From assembly GCF_023073335.1 (NCBI RefSeq), contig NZ_JADPJG010000008.1, positions 40,583 through 104,582 on the forward strand: a DNA stretch of 64,000 nt, written 5' to 3'. The notes beneath the pieces were generated by a model that was given only the letters and a program-made list of their open reading frames with translations, was not told the origin of the DNA and did no database searches. Made by a program: the position numbers and the translations under genes. Shown in pieces: positions 18,089 to 26,199 of the stretch. Source of the stretch: Bradyrhizobium sp. 21. GTDB taxonomy: Bacteria > Pseudomonadota > Alphaproteobacteria > Rhizobiales > Xanthobacteraceae. Position 1 is the first letter of the stretch. The number at the start of each line of letters is the position of its first letter.

Positions 18089-18187
18089 ATGCGCAACCAT
18101 GACCTCGTATCCGACGGCTTCCTGGCACTGACTGCCGGCGGCTTGGTTCTCCTCTGCTCGAGCCTCGTGGCACTGGCCTTCGGCTGA
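18089..18187 (+). CDS. Tiny membrane protein (32 residues)
   Basis: A 32-codon ORF, MRNHDLVSDGFLALTAGGLV then LLCSSLVALAFG. There is a charged start followed by a single hydrophobic span to the end, so it probably is a single-pass inner-membrane peptide. It is the second of three tiny plus-strand ORFs within 600 bp. A possible ribosome-binding site GCAGGTG lies just upstream. No function can be assigned. The alternative, a chance ORF, cannot be excluded without comparison. Confidence 0.45.
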   Translation: MRNHDLVSDGFLALTAGGLVLLCSSLVALAFG

Positions 18188-18343
18188 GCACCACCACGAC
18201 TTTCCTTATTTCTAACCACAACTACACCGCGATGCAGCATGCGATCCGTTTTGGATTGCCCTGCTCCCGGTTAGTTGATTGAATTTCCGCATTCAGTGCC
18301 TCGACTCAATTTCAGGAGGCCATCACCAACGAGGGTGACGCAA

Positions 18344-18472
18344 ATGCTTGCTGAGAAATTTTTCCTGGTTCTGGAATCGCTGATCCGCGGCGACCGCTTT
18401 TATGCGGACGGAAGCCCCCGGGTCATCAGCACTTCCCCGCACGTCCCGATGAAGCTGCCGGGCCAGACCTAG
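18344..18472 (+). CDS. Small conserved-looking hypothetical protein (42 residues)
   Basis: A 42-codon ORF starting MLAEKFFLVLESLIRGDRF and ending VPMKLPGQT, with DGSPRVISTSPHVP in the middle. The SPRVISTSPHVP-x-KLP pattern is one I recall from a family of small Bradyrhizobium proteins of unknown function. GAGGG lies seven bases before the ATG. It is soluble-looking with an amphipathic N-terminal helix. Confidence 0.65.
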   Translation: MLAEKFFLVLESLIRGDRFYADGSPRVISTSPHVPMKLPGQT

Positions 18473-18501
18473 CCGGCTCGCCCCACGGTCCGCAGCTACC
18501 C

Positions 18502-18798
18502 TTAGCGCAGCCCAAGCAGCGAGCGGCGATAGAAGCTATCGCGGGCCTCGTTCAGGCAGACGAAGCTGCCGTCAGCACCCTGGCGGTACCGCTTCTGGCC
18601 CTTGCCGTAGTAGACGCCTTTGCTGAAATCGAGCCAGACCACCTGGTCGTGCGGGCAATGACGCTGTGCCTGCGCCTCGTAGCGGAACGGCGTCAGCGGC
18701 GTCGCCGACACCTCATCGCCGCTGCAGCCGATCAGGATCGCGGCAGCGATCGCGATCGCGCCGGGGCTTTTGCCCAAGCCGCTCCAGGACACTACCAC
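18502..18798 (-). CDS. Small lipoprotein, hypothetical
   Basis: A 98-residue protein with a lipoprotein signal: VVVSWSGLGKSPGAIAIAAA then ILIGC-SGDE, in which LIGC fits a lipobox. The mature part is short and polar with three further Cys residues not evident as a metal site (RHCPHDQVVWLDFSKGVYYG, GSFVCLNEARDS) and ends RRSLLGLR. The GTG at 18798 has GGGGAG nine bases upstream and gives a clean signal peptide; the frame is open much further upstream but antisense to the YqhA gene. Function unknown. It is divergent from that YqhA family gene. Confidence 0.6.
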   Translation of the reverse strand: MVVSWSGLGKSPGAIAIAAAILIGCSGDEVSATPLTPFRYEAQAQRHCPHDQVVWLDFSKGVYYGKGQKRYRQGADGSFVCLNEARDSFYRRSLLGLR

Positions 18799-18963
18799 AA
18801 ATACACTCCCCGCCTCCCGATCCTGACCGTCGTACGATGGCCCCTCGGCAGGGTAGCACGAAACGGCACGGTCCCAGGAAGGCGACAGGCGTCGCGTCTT
18901 CCGCCGGCCATCTTGCCGGGTTACATGAAAGCGAGATGATCTCGGTGCGAGGATGCTGCCTGA

Positions 18964-19554
18964 ATGTCGGTTGAGCCTGGATCCAAATCCGAACTCCGCA
19001 CCGAACCCCGCTTGCCCTTGCCGCGCCTCGGCTTTCTCCCGATGGTCATCTTCGGCTCGCGCTGGCTGCAACTGCCGCTCTATCTCGGGCTGATCGTGGC
19101 GCAATGCGTCTATATCGTTCTGTTCCTCAAAGAGCTCTGGCACCTCTCCTGGCACGCGATCGACCTCACCGAGCAGCAGATCATGATGAGCGTGCTGGCG
19201 CTGATCGACGTCGTGATGATCTCCAATCTGCTCGTGATGGTGATCGTCGGTGGTTACGAGACGTTTGTCTCGCGGCTCGACCTGCAGGGCCACCCCGACG
19301 AGCCGGAATGGCTCGGCCACGTCAATGCGAGCGTCCTGAAGATCAAGCTCGCCATGGCCATCATCGGCATCTCCTCGATCGCGCTGCTGCGCACCTTCAT
19401 CGAGGCCGGCAACCTCGGCTCGAACCGCGCCAGCTACACCGAGAACGGGGTGATGTGGCAGGTGCTGATCCACCTCACCTTCATCGTCTCGGCGATCGGC
19501 ATTGCCTATGTCGACCGACTGAGCGAATCCGGGATGCGCAAGCATGCGGAGTGA
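18964..19554 (+). CDS. YqhA/UPF0114 family membrane protein
   Basis: A 196-residue inner-membrane protein matching the YqhA (TIGR00645) family. Its helices are around LPLYLGLIVAQCVYIVLFL, IMMSVLALIDVVMISNLLVM, IKLAMAIIGISSIALLRTF and VLIHLTFIVSAIGIAYVD, and a conserved VGGYETFVSRLD segment lies between helices 2 and 3. The biochemical role of the family is not established. It lies alone on the plus strand and is convergent with the zeta-subunit gene, 21 bases apart. Confidence 0.88.
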   Translation: MSVEPGSKSELRTEPRLPLPRLGFLPMVIFGSRWLQLPLYLGLIVAQCVYIVLFLKELWHLSWHAIDLTEQQIMMSVLALIDVVMISNLLVMVIVGGYETFVSRLDLQGHPDEPEWLGHVNASVLKIKLAMAIIGISSIALLRTFIEAGNLGSNRASYTENGVMWQVLIHLTFIVSAIGIAYVDRLSESGMRKHAE

Positions 19555-19575
19555 GGCTCAGGCGGCGGCTTTCGA

Positions 19576-19884
19576 TCACTTGTCCGCCTCGAGCTGCTGC
19601 ATGGCCTGGTGCAGGCATTCCTGAAGCTTCTGCGCGACCTGCTCGCGCGATACGCCCCTGGCGGCGAGATCGCCTGACACCTTGCCCATGACGTCGTCGA
19701 TCGTCTGGCTGTCCGTCACCAACGCCGTCGCGTAACTCGCCGCGGCATCGCCGCCGAGCCCGAGCTGTGCCGCGGCCCAGAGCCCGAGCAGCTTGTTGGA
19801 CCGGGCTGTGGCCTTGAATACGAGCTCCTCGTCGTGGGCGAATTTGGCTTCAAAGCCCTGCTCGCGCTTGTCGAACGTGGTCAT
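19576..19884 (-). CDS. F1-ATPase inhibitor zeta subunit (DUF1476)
   Basis: A 102-residue protein beginning MTTFDKREQGFEAKFAHDEE, the hallmark of the DUF1476 family. In Paracoccus and related alphaproteobacteria this is the zeta subunit, which binds F1 and blocks ATP hydrolysis. The rest is helical (ARSNKLLGLWAAAQLGLGG; VAQKLQECLHQAM). The start at 19884 has GGAG six bases upstream; a four-residue longer reading exists. Inhibition comes from the N-terminal inhibitory helix in the Paracoccus protein. The gene stands alone, as usual. Confidence 0.9.
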   Translation of the reverse strand: MTTFDKREQGFEAKFAHDEELVFKATARSNKLLGLWAAAQLGLGGDAAASYATALVTDSQTIDDVMGKVSGDLAARGVSREQVAQKLQECLHQAMQQLEADK

Positions 19885-20080
19885 GGTCAGCTCCATTCTC
19901 GTTTTCGCTGATGGGATCGGACTGGCTGGGAGCGAACGTCTCCGTGGTTCTCGTCAGTTTAGGATCATTTGAAGCTTCCGGCGGAAGGCAAGTGCCGTCA
20001 AGCCCGCCCGGCGACGCCGCAGCCCGGGCGAGTGCACGGCACGGACCAGCTCTACGCCAGCCAGCTCGGCTAGGCAGATG

Positions 20081-20096
20081 TTTACCATTCGTTAAG
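20081..20096 (+). promoter_or_regulatory. Candidate CtrA-type box
   Basis: TTTA-CCATTCG-TTAAG matches the CtrA consensus TTAA-N7-TTAA with one mismatch. It lies about 45 bases upstream of the small hypothetical gene at 20140. A single near match in a GC-rich genome is suggestive only. Confidence 0.3.
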
Positions 20097-20139
20097 CAGA
20101 CTCAGCGCCGCATGGCGTAGAGGCATCGAGAGCTGACGC

Positions 20140-20364
20140 ATGAACAAAGAGCTGCGGGAATTTCGACGGCTTGAACGGGTCTGCCTGGAGCAGGCCGCCC
20201 TCTCCACCATGGACCTCGCGCGAGGCGGGTTGCTCAAGGTCGCAAACGATTGTCGCATGGCAGCCGAAGCGATCGAGGCCCAATCGCCCCGAGGGCCTTT
20301 TGCGGGCGCCGTTCAGGCCCTGAAGCAGGCTTTAAGCGCGACGCGCGTCCCCAGCCGGCACTAA
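20140..20364 (+). CDS. Hypothetical protein (74 residues)
   Basis: A 74-residue basic, helical protein starting MNKELREFRRLERVCLEQAA, with no signal or membrane segment. A middle RGGLLKVANDCRMAAEAIEA helix and a Pro-rich tail follow. It resembles small conserved hypothetical proteins of Bradyrhizobium in style, but I recognise no domain. GAGAGCTG precedes the ATG by a plausible distance. A CtrA-like box lies upstream, which would suggest cell-cycle control if real. Confidence 0.65.
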   Translation: MNKELREFRRLERVCLEQAALSTMDLARGGLLKVANDCRMAAEAIEAQSPRGPFAGAVQALKQALSATRVPSRH

Positions 20365-20403
20365 GCGGCGAAATCGGTCAAAATTCGCGGCGCGGCGACG
20401 GGA

Positions 20404-20601
20404 CTACTGGTCAGCCTTCGCCGTCGTCGCTTCCCGCGCAAGACGTTCGGTTCGGAGCCGCTCCCGATTGGCGTAAAATGCCTTTTGGGCCTCTTCGTGA
20501 TCGCGCATGGCTTTCTCAGCCTCGATACGGCGTGCCGCATCGCGAGCCTGGCGCTGTTCCGGGGTCAAGGGTTTGCGTCGGTAGGAAAGGTCTTCAGTCA
20601 T
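20404..20601 (-). CDS. Hypothetical small charged protein (65 residues)
   Basis: A 65-residue, highly charged and probably wholly helical protein: MTEDLSYRRKPLTPEQRQAR, then DAARRIEAEKAMRDHEEAQK, ending AREATTAKADQ. The MTED start is preferred. An upstream in-frame extension to 20748 runs through DNA that looks like a dispersed intergenic repeat. Function unknown. A coiled-coil is likely from the regular Ala/Arg/Glu pattern. Confidence 0.6.
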   Translation of the reverse strand: MTEDLSYRRKPLTPEQRQARDAARRIEAEKAMRDHEEAQKAFYANRERLRTERLAREATTAKADQ

Positions 20602-20689
20602 GGCCAGATAACGGGGACGCGGCAAAAAGGTTCCAGAAGACGAGCCAAGCGAACGGCGCTGCCGATTAAAAGGCCGTGCCAGATCATCC

Positions 20690-20840
20690 GAGGGTTTCTC
20701 ATCGGGCTCCGGACATGCGCCCTGCCAAAATATCGAAAACAACCCCATGCACAGTAGCCGATGCGTTTCGGATCAAGAGCTTGCATGTCTTGCAAAGACC
20801 GATTTGACTCGTCGGGCAAAACAGGGGCATAATGCCATTA
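20690..20840. repeat. Probable dispersed Bradyrhizobium intergenic sequence
   Basis: Between the small charged gene and the DUF2786 gene lies a stretch containing CCCATGCACAGTAGCCGATG and TCGTCGGGCAAAACAGGGGC followed by ATAATGCCATTATT. From memory, closely similar sequence recurs many times in intergenic regions of Bradyrhizobium genomes. It contains no credible gene. The assignment rests on recollection, and the limits are approximate. Confidence 0.4.
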
Positions 20841-20862
20841 TTCCGAAATCGATCGCGCGGGG

Positions 20863-21594
20863 TCAGCTTCCCTTGGGAGTGGTCCCGCCGAGGCCGGGAT
20901 TGATGGCCAGCGACGCTCCGGCGGCGCCGCCAGCTTCATACGCCGTCATCGACACCATCCGGCCGGTGCTGCGCTGGGTCCGGAGCTTGAGGTCGAGCTT
21001 GTCGAATTCCGCATCGACCACCGAGGTCTTGAGGACCACCAGCCCGCGGCCGGTGCTCTCGTTGACCTGATCGCGACCGGCCTTGATCGCAACCAGCTTG
21101 TCCGCGATCGACGCCACCATCCCGAGCGCGAAGGAGGCATTGGCCAGATGCCGCTCCTGGTGCCGGAACCTGCTGTAGTCGACAGAAGTCTTGAAGCGGC
21201 CAAGTTCAGCGCGCACGGCGCCGTCGACCAATTCAGCCAGATAATGCGCGACCTCGATATCCGCAGCCAGACCGAAGAACACATAGCTGTTCTCGCTGCC
21301 TGCGTTCTTCTCGCGCCAGACCCGGCAATCGCAGAAATGCGCGATCGCGCCGATGCAGTCGTCCAGAGGAATGCGCTTCTTGCGATGGGTCTCGTAGACC
21401 CTCCGTTCGCATGCCGACGCGCGCAGCTCGACGTCGGAGAGCGACAGATCGTGGCGATCCAGCAGCTCGGCGACCTTGGCGGCGGCCGACAGCGCCTCGT
21501 CCTCAGTGCAGCCATTGGCGATCGTCTTGGCGCGCAACGCCTGAATGCGGAGCTTGAGCTTGTCGAGCCCGGCCGGATTGAACGTTTGATTCAC
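20863..21594 (-). CDS. DUF2786 domain protein
   Basis: A 243-residue protein. The N-terminal helix-loop-helix LDKLKLRIQALRAKTIANGC TEDEALSAAAKVAELL type segment (residues 9-50) matches DUF2786, a small domain of unknown function common in phage and bacterial proteins. The following region, with RVWREKNAGSENSYVFFGLA and ADIEVAHYLAELV, matches the domain that usually accompanies it. The protein is soluble and basic. Its upstream end lies 49 bp from the 18-bp tRNA-Ser repeat, so it would be the chromosomal neighbour of that tRNA if the segment to its right were an insertion. Confidence 0.82.
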   Translation of the reverse strand: MNQTFNPAGLDKLKLRIQALRAKTIANGCTEDEALSAAAKVAELLDRHDLSLSDVELRASACERRVYETHRKKRIPLDDCIGAIAHFCDCRVWREKNAGSENSYVFFGLAADIEVAHYLAELVDGAVRAELGRFKTSVDYSRFRHQERHLANASFALGMVASIADKLVAIKAGRDQVNESTGRGLVVLKTSVVDAEFDKLDLKLRTQRSTGRMVSMTAYEAGGAAGASLAINPGLGGTTPKGS

Positions 21595-21913
21595 CGATCA
21601 CCTGCTGGGGAAGCCCGACCGACGGACTCCGGACGGATAGACTGGCGGAAGGGGTGGGATGTGACCTGACGTTGATATTGCTTGGCTTCTAGCGGAAGTT
21701 AGTAAAACCATTTGCTGCCGAGCTCCGCATCCGACCGTAGAAGATGATGCGCCCTTCTCCGCCCTCACGATCTCGCCCCCAACAAAGACCTAGCTGATCT
21801 ACCTGTCGGTGGCAGCCTCGGCAACCCAGCGCGCCCACAACGGCGCTGGAGCTGCGGTCAATTTTCCACATCCACGACCAGCAGTACCTCGCCGCCACTA
21901 AGGAGCCCCTACA
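21595..21913. other. Intergenic region with tRNA-Ser repeat
   Basis: About 319 bp with no supported gene. It contains the 18-bp copy of the tRNA-Ser 3' end at 21643-21660 and the promoter side of the DUF2786 gene. Further right is non-coding sequence with stops in all frames leading into a decayed gene. Confidence 0.6.
21643..21660. repeat. Candidate attachment-site repeat (tRNA-Ser 3' end copy)
   Basis: The 18 bases TGGCGGAAGGGGTGGGAT are identical to 41011-41028, in the same orientation. There they form the last 18 bases of tRNA-Ser(UGA), from the T loop to the encoded CCA. The identity stops exactly at the CCA end on one side and in the T loop on the other. This is how integrases that use tRNA 3' ends leave attL/attR. 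Random occurrence of an 18-mer in 64 kb is negligible. The other end sits beside an integrase remnant at 40682-40921. Confidence 0.65.
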
Positions 21914-22143
21914 GATCGACATCGGCCTTTTGACGACCCGATCATCCTTGCGGAGGGCCGCGATCTGGCCACGTTGCGGGATGCCGGCCAATACATTTCC
22001 GGCTTGCCCAAAGCCGTGCATGATCGGCCAGAATAGCCAGCACCGGCCGAGGCGGTGCTGCTGGTGACCGACGGCGGCGGCCCGTCGCCTTTGCTGTCAT
22101 CGGCATACGGCGCGCTCTGAACGCCGGGATGCGCCGGAGGTGA
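21914..22143 (+). pseudogene. Decayed small hypothetical gene
   Basis: The plus strand reads RPFDDPIILAEGRDLATLRD, then AGQYISGLPKAVHDRPE, then meets a TAG. After a frameshift it continues as AVAFAVIGIRRALNAGMRRR and stops. From memory, intact Bradyrhizobium proteins of roughly this sequence (GRDL-x-TLRDA-x-YI-x-LPKAEHD-x-PEW ... RALN) exist without known function. The stop, the frameshift and the lack of a clear start mark this copy as broken. Limits are approximate. Confidence 0.55.
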
Positions 22144-22325
22144 TGCCGCACCGGAAGCCGGCCAGGGCCCATCGACTGATGAACTAGGGCGTGTACTCAT
22201 AAACTCTCGTAAGCGGCGAGGTCCGCTTTGCGGTCGGAAGCGAACATGGGAGGCGCAATTGGACATGTCCGCGTGGGGCCAACAGCAGACTTTCCGGCTA
22301 TGAAAAATGTGGTCTTGCTGACCCG

Positions 22326-22841
22326 TCATTTCGCTCGCTTGAAGAGGACGTCAAGCGTCGTGCCGGGAACGACTCCGGGTCTAGTAAACCTGAGTTCGCT
22401 GTCGGTTAGCGAGGTTATAGTGCGTTTTTCTGTCGCGTCGCCAACTTGATTGGCGAACGTGCTGGCCTGGATGTCCGCGCTGAGAACCTTGCTCCCTTCG
22501 TCGAGCGAATACTTTCCAAAGTATGCGATGGAGCCGGCGACGACCGCCTTGGCTTCGTCAATGGTTGCTGTTGCAGGGCGACCGGAGGCCAGTTTGGGCA
22601 GGTCAGCGCGGGCCTGCATGAGGGAGAAGTACCCGTCGTTGGTGTAGATGACGATGCCTTTTGGATTGTCGCCGTACAGCGCTCGCCTGGTGCCATCGGT
22701 AGACACGACATCGACGGAAACCTGAAGCCATGTGCCGACCAGCAAGTCCTTGAGCGGCTTTTGCTGACCGAAGGCGCGGTCCGGCAACACCAGCCCCAGT
22801 ATGGCGACCACGAACAGATTGAACACCGTGGATTTTCTCAT
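22326..22841 (-). CDS. Secreted lipocalin-like domain protein
   Basis: A 171-residue protein with a cleavable signal (NLFVVAILGLVLPDRAFG-QQ). The mature part begins DLLVGTWLQVSVDVVS with a GxW typical of lipocalin-like (Lipocalin_5) proteins. It also has GIVIYTNDGYFSLMQARADL and GSIAYFGKYSLDEGSKVLS, and ends RPGVVPGTTLDVLFKRAK. Proteins of this family are periplasmic beta-barrels of unknown ligand. It stands alone on the minus strand, between a decayed gene and the solute-binding gene at 23080. Confidence 0.8.
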   Translation of the reverse strand: MRKSTVFNLFVVAILGLVLPDRAFGQQKPLKDLLVGTWLQVSVDVVSTDGTRRALYGDNPKGIVIYTNDGYFSLMQARADLPKLASGRPATATIDEAKAVVAGSIAYFGKYSLDEGSKVLSADIQASTFANQVGDATEKRTITSLTDSELRFTRPGVVPGTTLDVLFKRAK

Positions 22842-23079
22842 GCTGCATCCCTTTCAATGCGCAAAGTCATCGTAAGTCCTAACGGCCCCAGCCAGAACTT
22901 GGTAGCCCTATAGCGACTTCGCTATTGCAGTATGTCGAGCGACCCGATGTCTGAGTTGGGTCAAACTGAGAAGTCCTGGCGTTCAACCGGCAGGTCGGCT
23001 TTACCCCAACTCCGGACATGGCCTTGTACCGCGCAAACTCACGCTTTGTGCCATGAGGCGACTGGACGGACACTTCGAG

Positions 23080-23976
23080 CTACCGAATAACTCGGCCCGC
23101 GCGCCGCAGAACTTCGGGCGGGATAGTTAGGCCCAGGCGGCACGCAGTGCGCATGTCCACCACAAGGTCTGGACAACGCAGGGTCTCGATCGGCAACTCG
23201 GTTGCGGCATCGCCATCAAGGAGCCGACTGGCTTGCCACGCCATCCGGTGAGCGGCTTGCCCGAGCGATGTTCCGTAGCTCAGAAGGCCGCCGGCGCCGG
23301 CTTGCTCCAGCGCAAACAGGGCCGGTAGATTCTGCGAGAGGGCACGCTCTGCAATCTGTGAGGCATGTACTCCGATGATCGGGTTTTCCAGCGCCACAAG
23401 CGCCTGCGTGCCATCTTCCCGCATCTTGGCGAAAGCCATCTGCAGATCGGGCTTAGGCCCGACGACACGCAGGACGATTGCGTGCAGACCGGCTTCCTGC
23501 GCGGCGCGCATGCTGGCGCTGCGAAGACAATCGGAGACGGCTGCGTCGGCCAGATAGGCGATCCTCGTTAGGTCAGGCTTGACCGCGCGCAGCATCGCGA
23601 TCTGAGCTGCCGCCTGGCCGTCGTCAAAGGTCGTGACGCCAGTCATGTTCGGCAGGGGATCGCCCGAAAGACTCGCAAGGTCATCACCGGCCGGCTCCAC
23701 GACCACCGAATAGACAATCGGAACCTCAGTCGAGGCAGCTCTCGCTGCGCGCGCGGTCACCGCGCCGACCGCCGCGATCAGATCAACACGGAGGCGAGCC
23801 ATGTCCTGCGCGAATCCGGCGAGTCTTGTCGCATCACCATGAGCGATCCGCTCGTGGAACACGACGTTCTTGCCCTCGACCAGGCCCCGCTCGCGCATGC
23901 CATCCCTGAATCGCGCCACCGGTGGAGCCCCACCGGCTGCCATGATACCCACAACATGCACACGGTCGCGCATCAC
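23080..23976 (-). CDS. ABC transporter substrate-binding protein-like (PF04392 family)
   Basis: A 298-residue protein of the ABC_sub_bind family, very abundant in Bradyrhizobium and usually orphan. Typical segments are ARFRDGMRERGLVEGKNVVF near the start, VPIVYSVVVEPAGDDLASL, NMTGVTTFDDGQAAAQIAML and FALEQAGAGGLLSYGTSLGQ. No signal peptide is visible: the protein begins MMRDRVHVVGIMAAGG, inside what is normally the mature part. Either the N-terminus is truncated or it acts in the cytoplasm. It is 21 bases downstream of the TctC-like gene, so probably co-transcribed with it. No permease or ATPase is adjacent. Confidence 0.82.
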   Translation of the reverse strand: MMRDRVHVVGIMAAGGAPPVARFRDGMRERGLVEGKNVVFHERIAHGDATRLAGFAQDMARLRVDLIAAVGAVTARAARAASTEVPIVYSVVVEPAGDDLASLSGDPLPNMTGVTTFDDGQAAAQIAMLRAVKPDLTRIAYLADAAVSDCLRSASMRAAQEAGLHAIVLRVVGPKPDLQMAFAKMREDGTQALVALENPIIGVHASQIAERALSQNLPALFALEQAGAGGLLSYGTSLGQAAHRMAWQASRLLDGDAATELPIETLRCPDLVVDMRTACRLGLTIPPEVLRRAGRVIR

Positions 23977-23997
23977 GATATCCTTCGGTTGATCGCG

Positions 23998-24978
23998 TCA
24001 GTTTGTCTTGATGGCTGCCTCGCGGATGACCTTGGACCATTTCACGCTTTCGGCACGAAACAGCGTCGCGGATTCCTCCGGAGTGCTACCGACCACCGTG
24101 AACCCGAGCGCTGCCATTTTCTCTTTGATGTCGGGGAGAGCCATGGCGCGAATGATCTCGCGATTGAGCAGCGCGATGACCTCCTTGGGCGTCCCAGCCG
24201 GAACGACAAACGCAAACCAACCCTCGCCCTGAATCTCCGGATATCCGGCTTCGGCCGTGTCCGGCACTTCAGGCAGTGCCGGCGATCGCGTCTTGCTGGT
24301 GACGGCGAGCGCACGTAGTTTTCCTTCATGGATTTGCGGTACTGCGGGCGGTAAAGACGTGAACGCGATCGGAGTGTGACCCGCCAACGTCGAGCCGACC
24401 GCCTGGCCCGCACTGTTGAAAGGGACATGCACAAGGTCGAGCCCCAACGACAGTCGAAACAACTCGCCGATGAGATGTGGCGGCGTGCCGGTGCCGGGTG
24501 ACGCAAAGCTGTATTTCGTTCCGCCCGCCTTGATAAGCGCGACCAGCTCGCTCAGAGTCCTGGCCGCGACCGAAGGATGGATTGTCACCACCGTGGGCGC
24601 ACTCACTGCCACCGTCACCGGCTCAAAATCCTTGTAGGGATCGTACGGCACCTTGTCGTACATCGCGGGATTGACGACGATGTTCGGCGGCACGACGAGA
24701 ACGGTATAACCATCGGCCACGGCTCTCGCGCCTTGACCCATTCCGATATTGCCGCCGGCGCCGCCGACATTCTCGACATAGAACTGGTTTCCGAGCTGTT
24801 CGGAGAGCTTCTGAGCGGCAAGGCGGGCGAGGATGTCGGCTGGGCCGGCGGGCGCATACGGCACCAGCAGGCGCACCGGCCGGGCCGGGTAGGTCTGCGC
24901 AAGCGCCAAGGACGACAGCGCGGGCGCGACGATCGAGCCTGCCGTCAGTTGCAGAAATTGCCGGCGCAACAGCGTCAT
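23998..24978 (-). CDS. Tripartite tricarboxylate transporter substrate-binding protein (Bug/TctC family)
   Basis: A 326-residue periplasmic binding protein with a twin-arginine-like signal (MTLLRRQFLQLTAGSIVAPA) cleaved near LALA-QTYP. Family features are YPARPVRLLVPYAPAGPADI, YVENVGGAGGNIGMGQGARA and GTPPHLIGELFRLSLGLDLV. The ATG at 24978 has GAGGAG six bases upstream, better than the ATG two codons earlier. It is divergent from a LysR gene. Bug proteins bind carboxylates or other small acids; the substrate here is unknown and no TctA/TctB partner is present. Confidence 0.88.
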   Translation of the reverse strand: MTLLRRQFLQLTAGSIVAPALSSLALAQTYPARPVRLLVPYAPAGPADILARLAAQKLSEQLGNQFYVENVGGAGGNIGMGQGARAVADGYTVLVVPPNIVVNPAMYDKVPYDPYKDFEPVTVAVSAPTVVTIHPSVAARTLSELVALIKAGGTKYSFASPGTGTPPHLIGELFRLSLGLDLVHVPFNSAGQAVGSTLAGHTPIAFTSLPPAVPQIHEGKLRALAVTSKTRSPALPEVPDTAEAGYPEIQGEGWFAFVVPAGTPKEVIALLNREIIRAMALPDIKEKMAALGFTVVGSTPEESATLFRAESVKWSKVIREAAIKTN

Positions 24979-25064
24979 GACCATCTCCTCAGTCGGACAA
25001 AGGCCTGTCTATCGCTTGCACAGTAGTTGAGCTATTATATGGATCGGGCAAAAATCATATTGAA

Positions 25065-26012
25065 ATGGATATGGCAATGGAGCTGCGGCATCTTAGGCAC
25101 TTCGTCGTCGTCGCCGAAGAGGGACACATCACGCGGGCAGCCGAGCGGCTCGGTATGCAGCAGCCACCGCTTAGTCAGCGGATTAAGGCGATCGAAACCG
25201 AGCTCGATGTTCAGCTGTTTCGGCGCAAGGCGCGCGGGGTCGAACTGACCGAAGCGGGGCGGGTATTCCTCGATCGAGCGCGCGCGACCCTTGCGCAATA
25301 CGATGGCGCATTCGAAGCCACACGCAGTGCTGCGCGGGGCGAGCAGGGCCGCCTCTGCGTGGGCGTGGTGCCGACCACCCCGTTTCATCCCTTCGTGCCA
25401 GGCGCAGTTCGGGCGTTTCGCGCGGCCTTCCCGCTCGTGTTGCTAACGCTCGACGAGTGCCTCGGGAAGGAGGCGCTCGAACGCCTGCGCGATGAACGGA
25501 TGGACGTTGCGTTTCTGCGCGCACCCGTCGAACCACAGAGCCTCGTCGTCAATCCATTGCTGGTAGAACCGATGGTGGTCGCGTTGCCGAGCGATCACGC
25601 GCTGGCGCAGAGCGATCGCGCCGGCGGGGCTCTTTCATTGAAGGACCTCGCCAACGAAACATTCATCGTCTACGCGCGTCAACTCGGGCCCGCGTTTTAT
25701 GAGGCGACGATGGCCGCCTGCCTCAAGGCGGGGTTCAGCCCGCGCCTTGGCCAGGAAGCGCCCCGAATTACGTCGGCCCTGAGCCTGGTTGCCGTCGGGC
25801 TAGGGATTTCGCTGGTTCCGGCGTGCATGCAGCGTATGACGATGGATGGCATCGCGTACCGGCGGCTCAAAGGTAACGCTCAACCGAAAGCCGTCCTGAA
25901 CCTCGCATCGCGCCGCGGCGAACCGTCGCCGGTGGTTCGCAACTTCGTGAGCCTGGTGCGTCGAGCAGCACGGAATTTTCGCGGCGAACCCGAAAAGATC
26001 GGCACGACTTAA
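25065..26012 (+). CDS. LysR family transcriptional regulator
   Basis: A 315-residue regulator. The winged helix-turn-helix lies at residues 5-64 (ELRHLRHFVVVAEEGHITRA, then LSQRIKAIETELDVQLFRRK). The effector-binding periplasmic-like domain follows from about residue 95 (LCVGVVPTTPFHPFVPGAVR). It is divergent from the TctC/PF04392 pair across 86 bp, so it probably controls that pair in response to the transported acid. Three ATGs cluster at the start (25065, 25071, 25077); the third gives the classical MELRHLRHF beginning. Confidence 0.92.
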   Translation: MDMAMELRHLRHFVVVAEEGHITRAAERLGMQQPPLSQRIKAIETELDVQLFRRKARGVELTEAGRVFLDRARATLAQYDGAFEATRSAARGEQGRLCVGVVPTTPFHPFVPGAVRAFRAAFPLVLLTLDECLGKEALERLRDERMDVAFLRAPVEPQSLVVNPLLVEPMVVALPSDHALAQSDRAGGALSLKDLANETFIVYARQLGPAFYEATMAACLKAGFSPRLGQEAPRITSALSLVAVGLGISLVPACMQRMTMDGIAYRRLKGNAQPKAVLNLASRRGEPSPVVRNFVSLVRRAARNFRGEPEKIGTT

Positions 26013-26199
26013 AGATCCGCTAAGGGGCAGGAGCCGATCAACTTGGCTCGCGGCGACAACGTCGGCTTTAAAAGCTGCCCTGACTGCCCCCAAAACGCGA
26101 CTTCCGTTTTGCCCCGATCAACAGACATCAAACGCCCGGGTCGGTTGGTCCGTTTCGTGCCACGAAAAGAAGTCGAGACGTCATCCGATGACAGTGACT

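Noticed and set aside
20404..20748. Longer form of the small charged protein starting at 20748
   Set aside because: The extra N-terminal part lies in sequence that looks like a dispersed intergenic repeat, so the MTED start at 20601 is used.
22195..22325. GTCCGCTTTGCGGTCGGAAG-type stretch that resembles other Rhizobiales intergenic repeats, with possible relatives at 22975-23060 and 26040-26170
   Set aside because: The similarity between the three places is too weak to define a unit by eye; it needs a genome-wide search.
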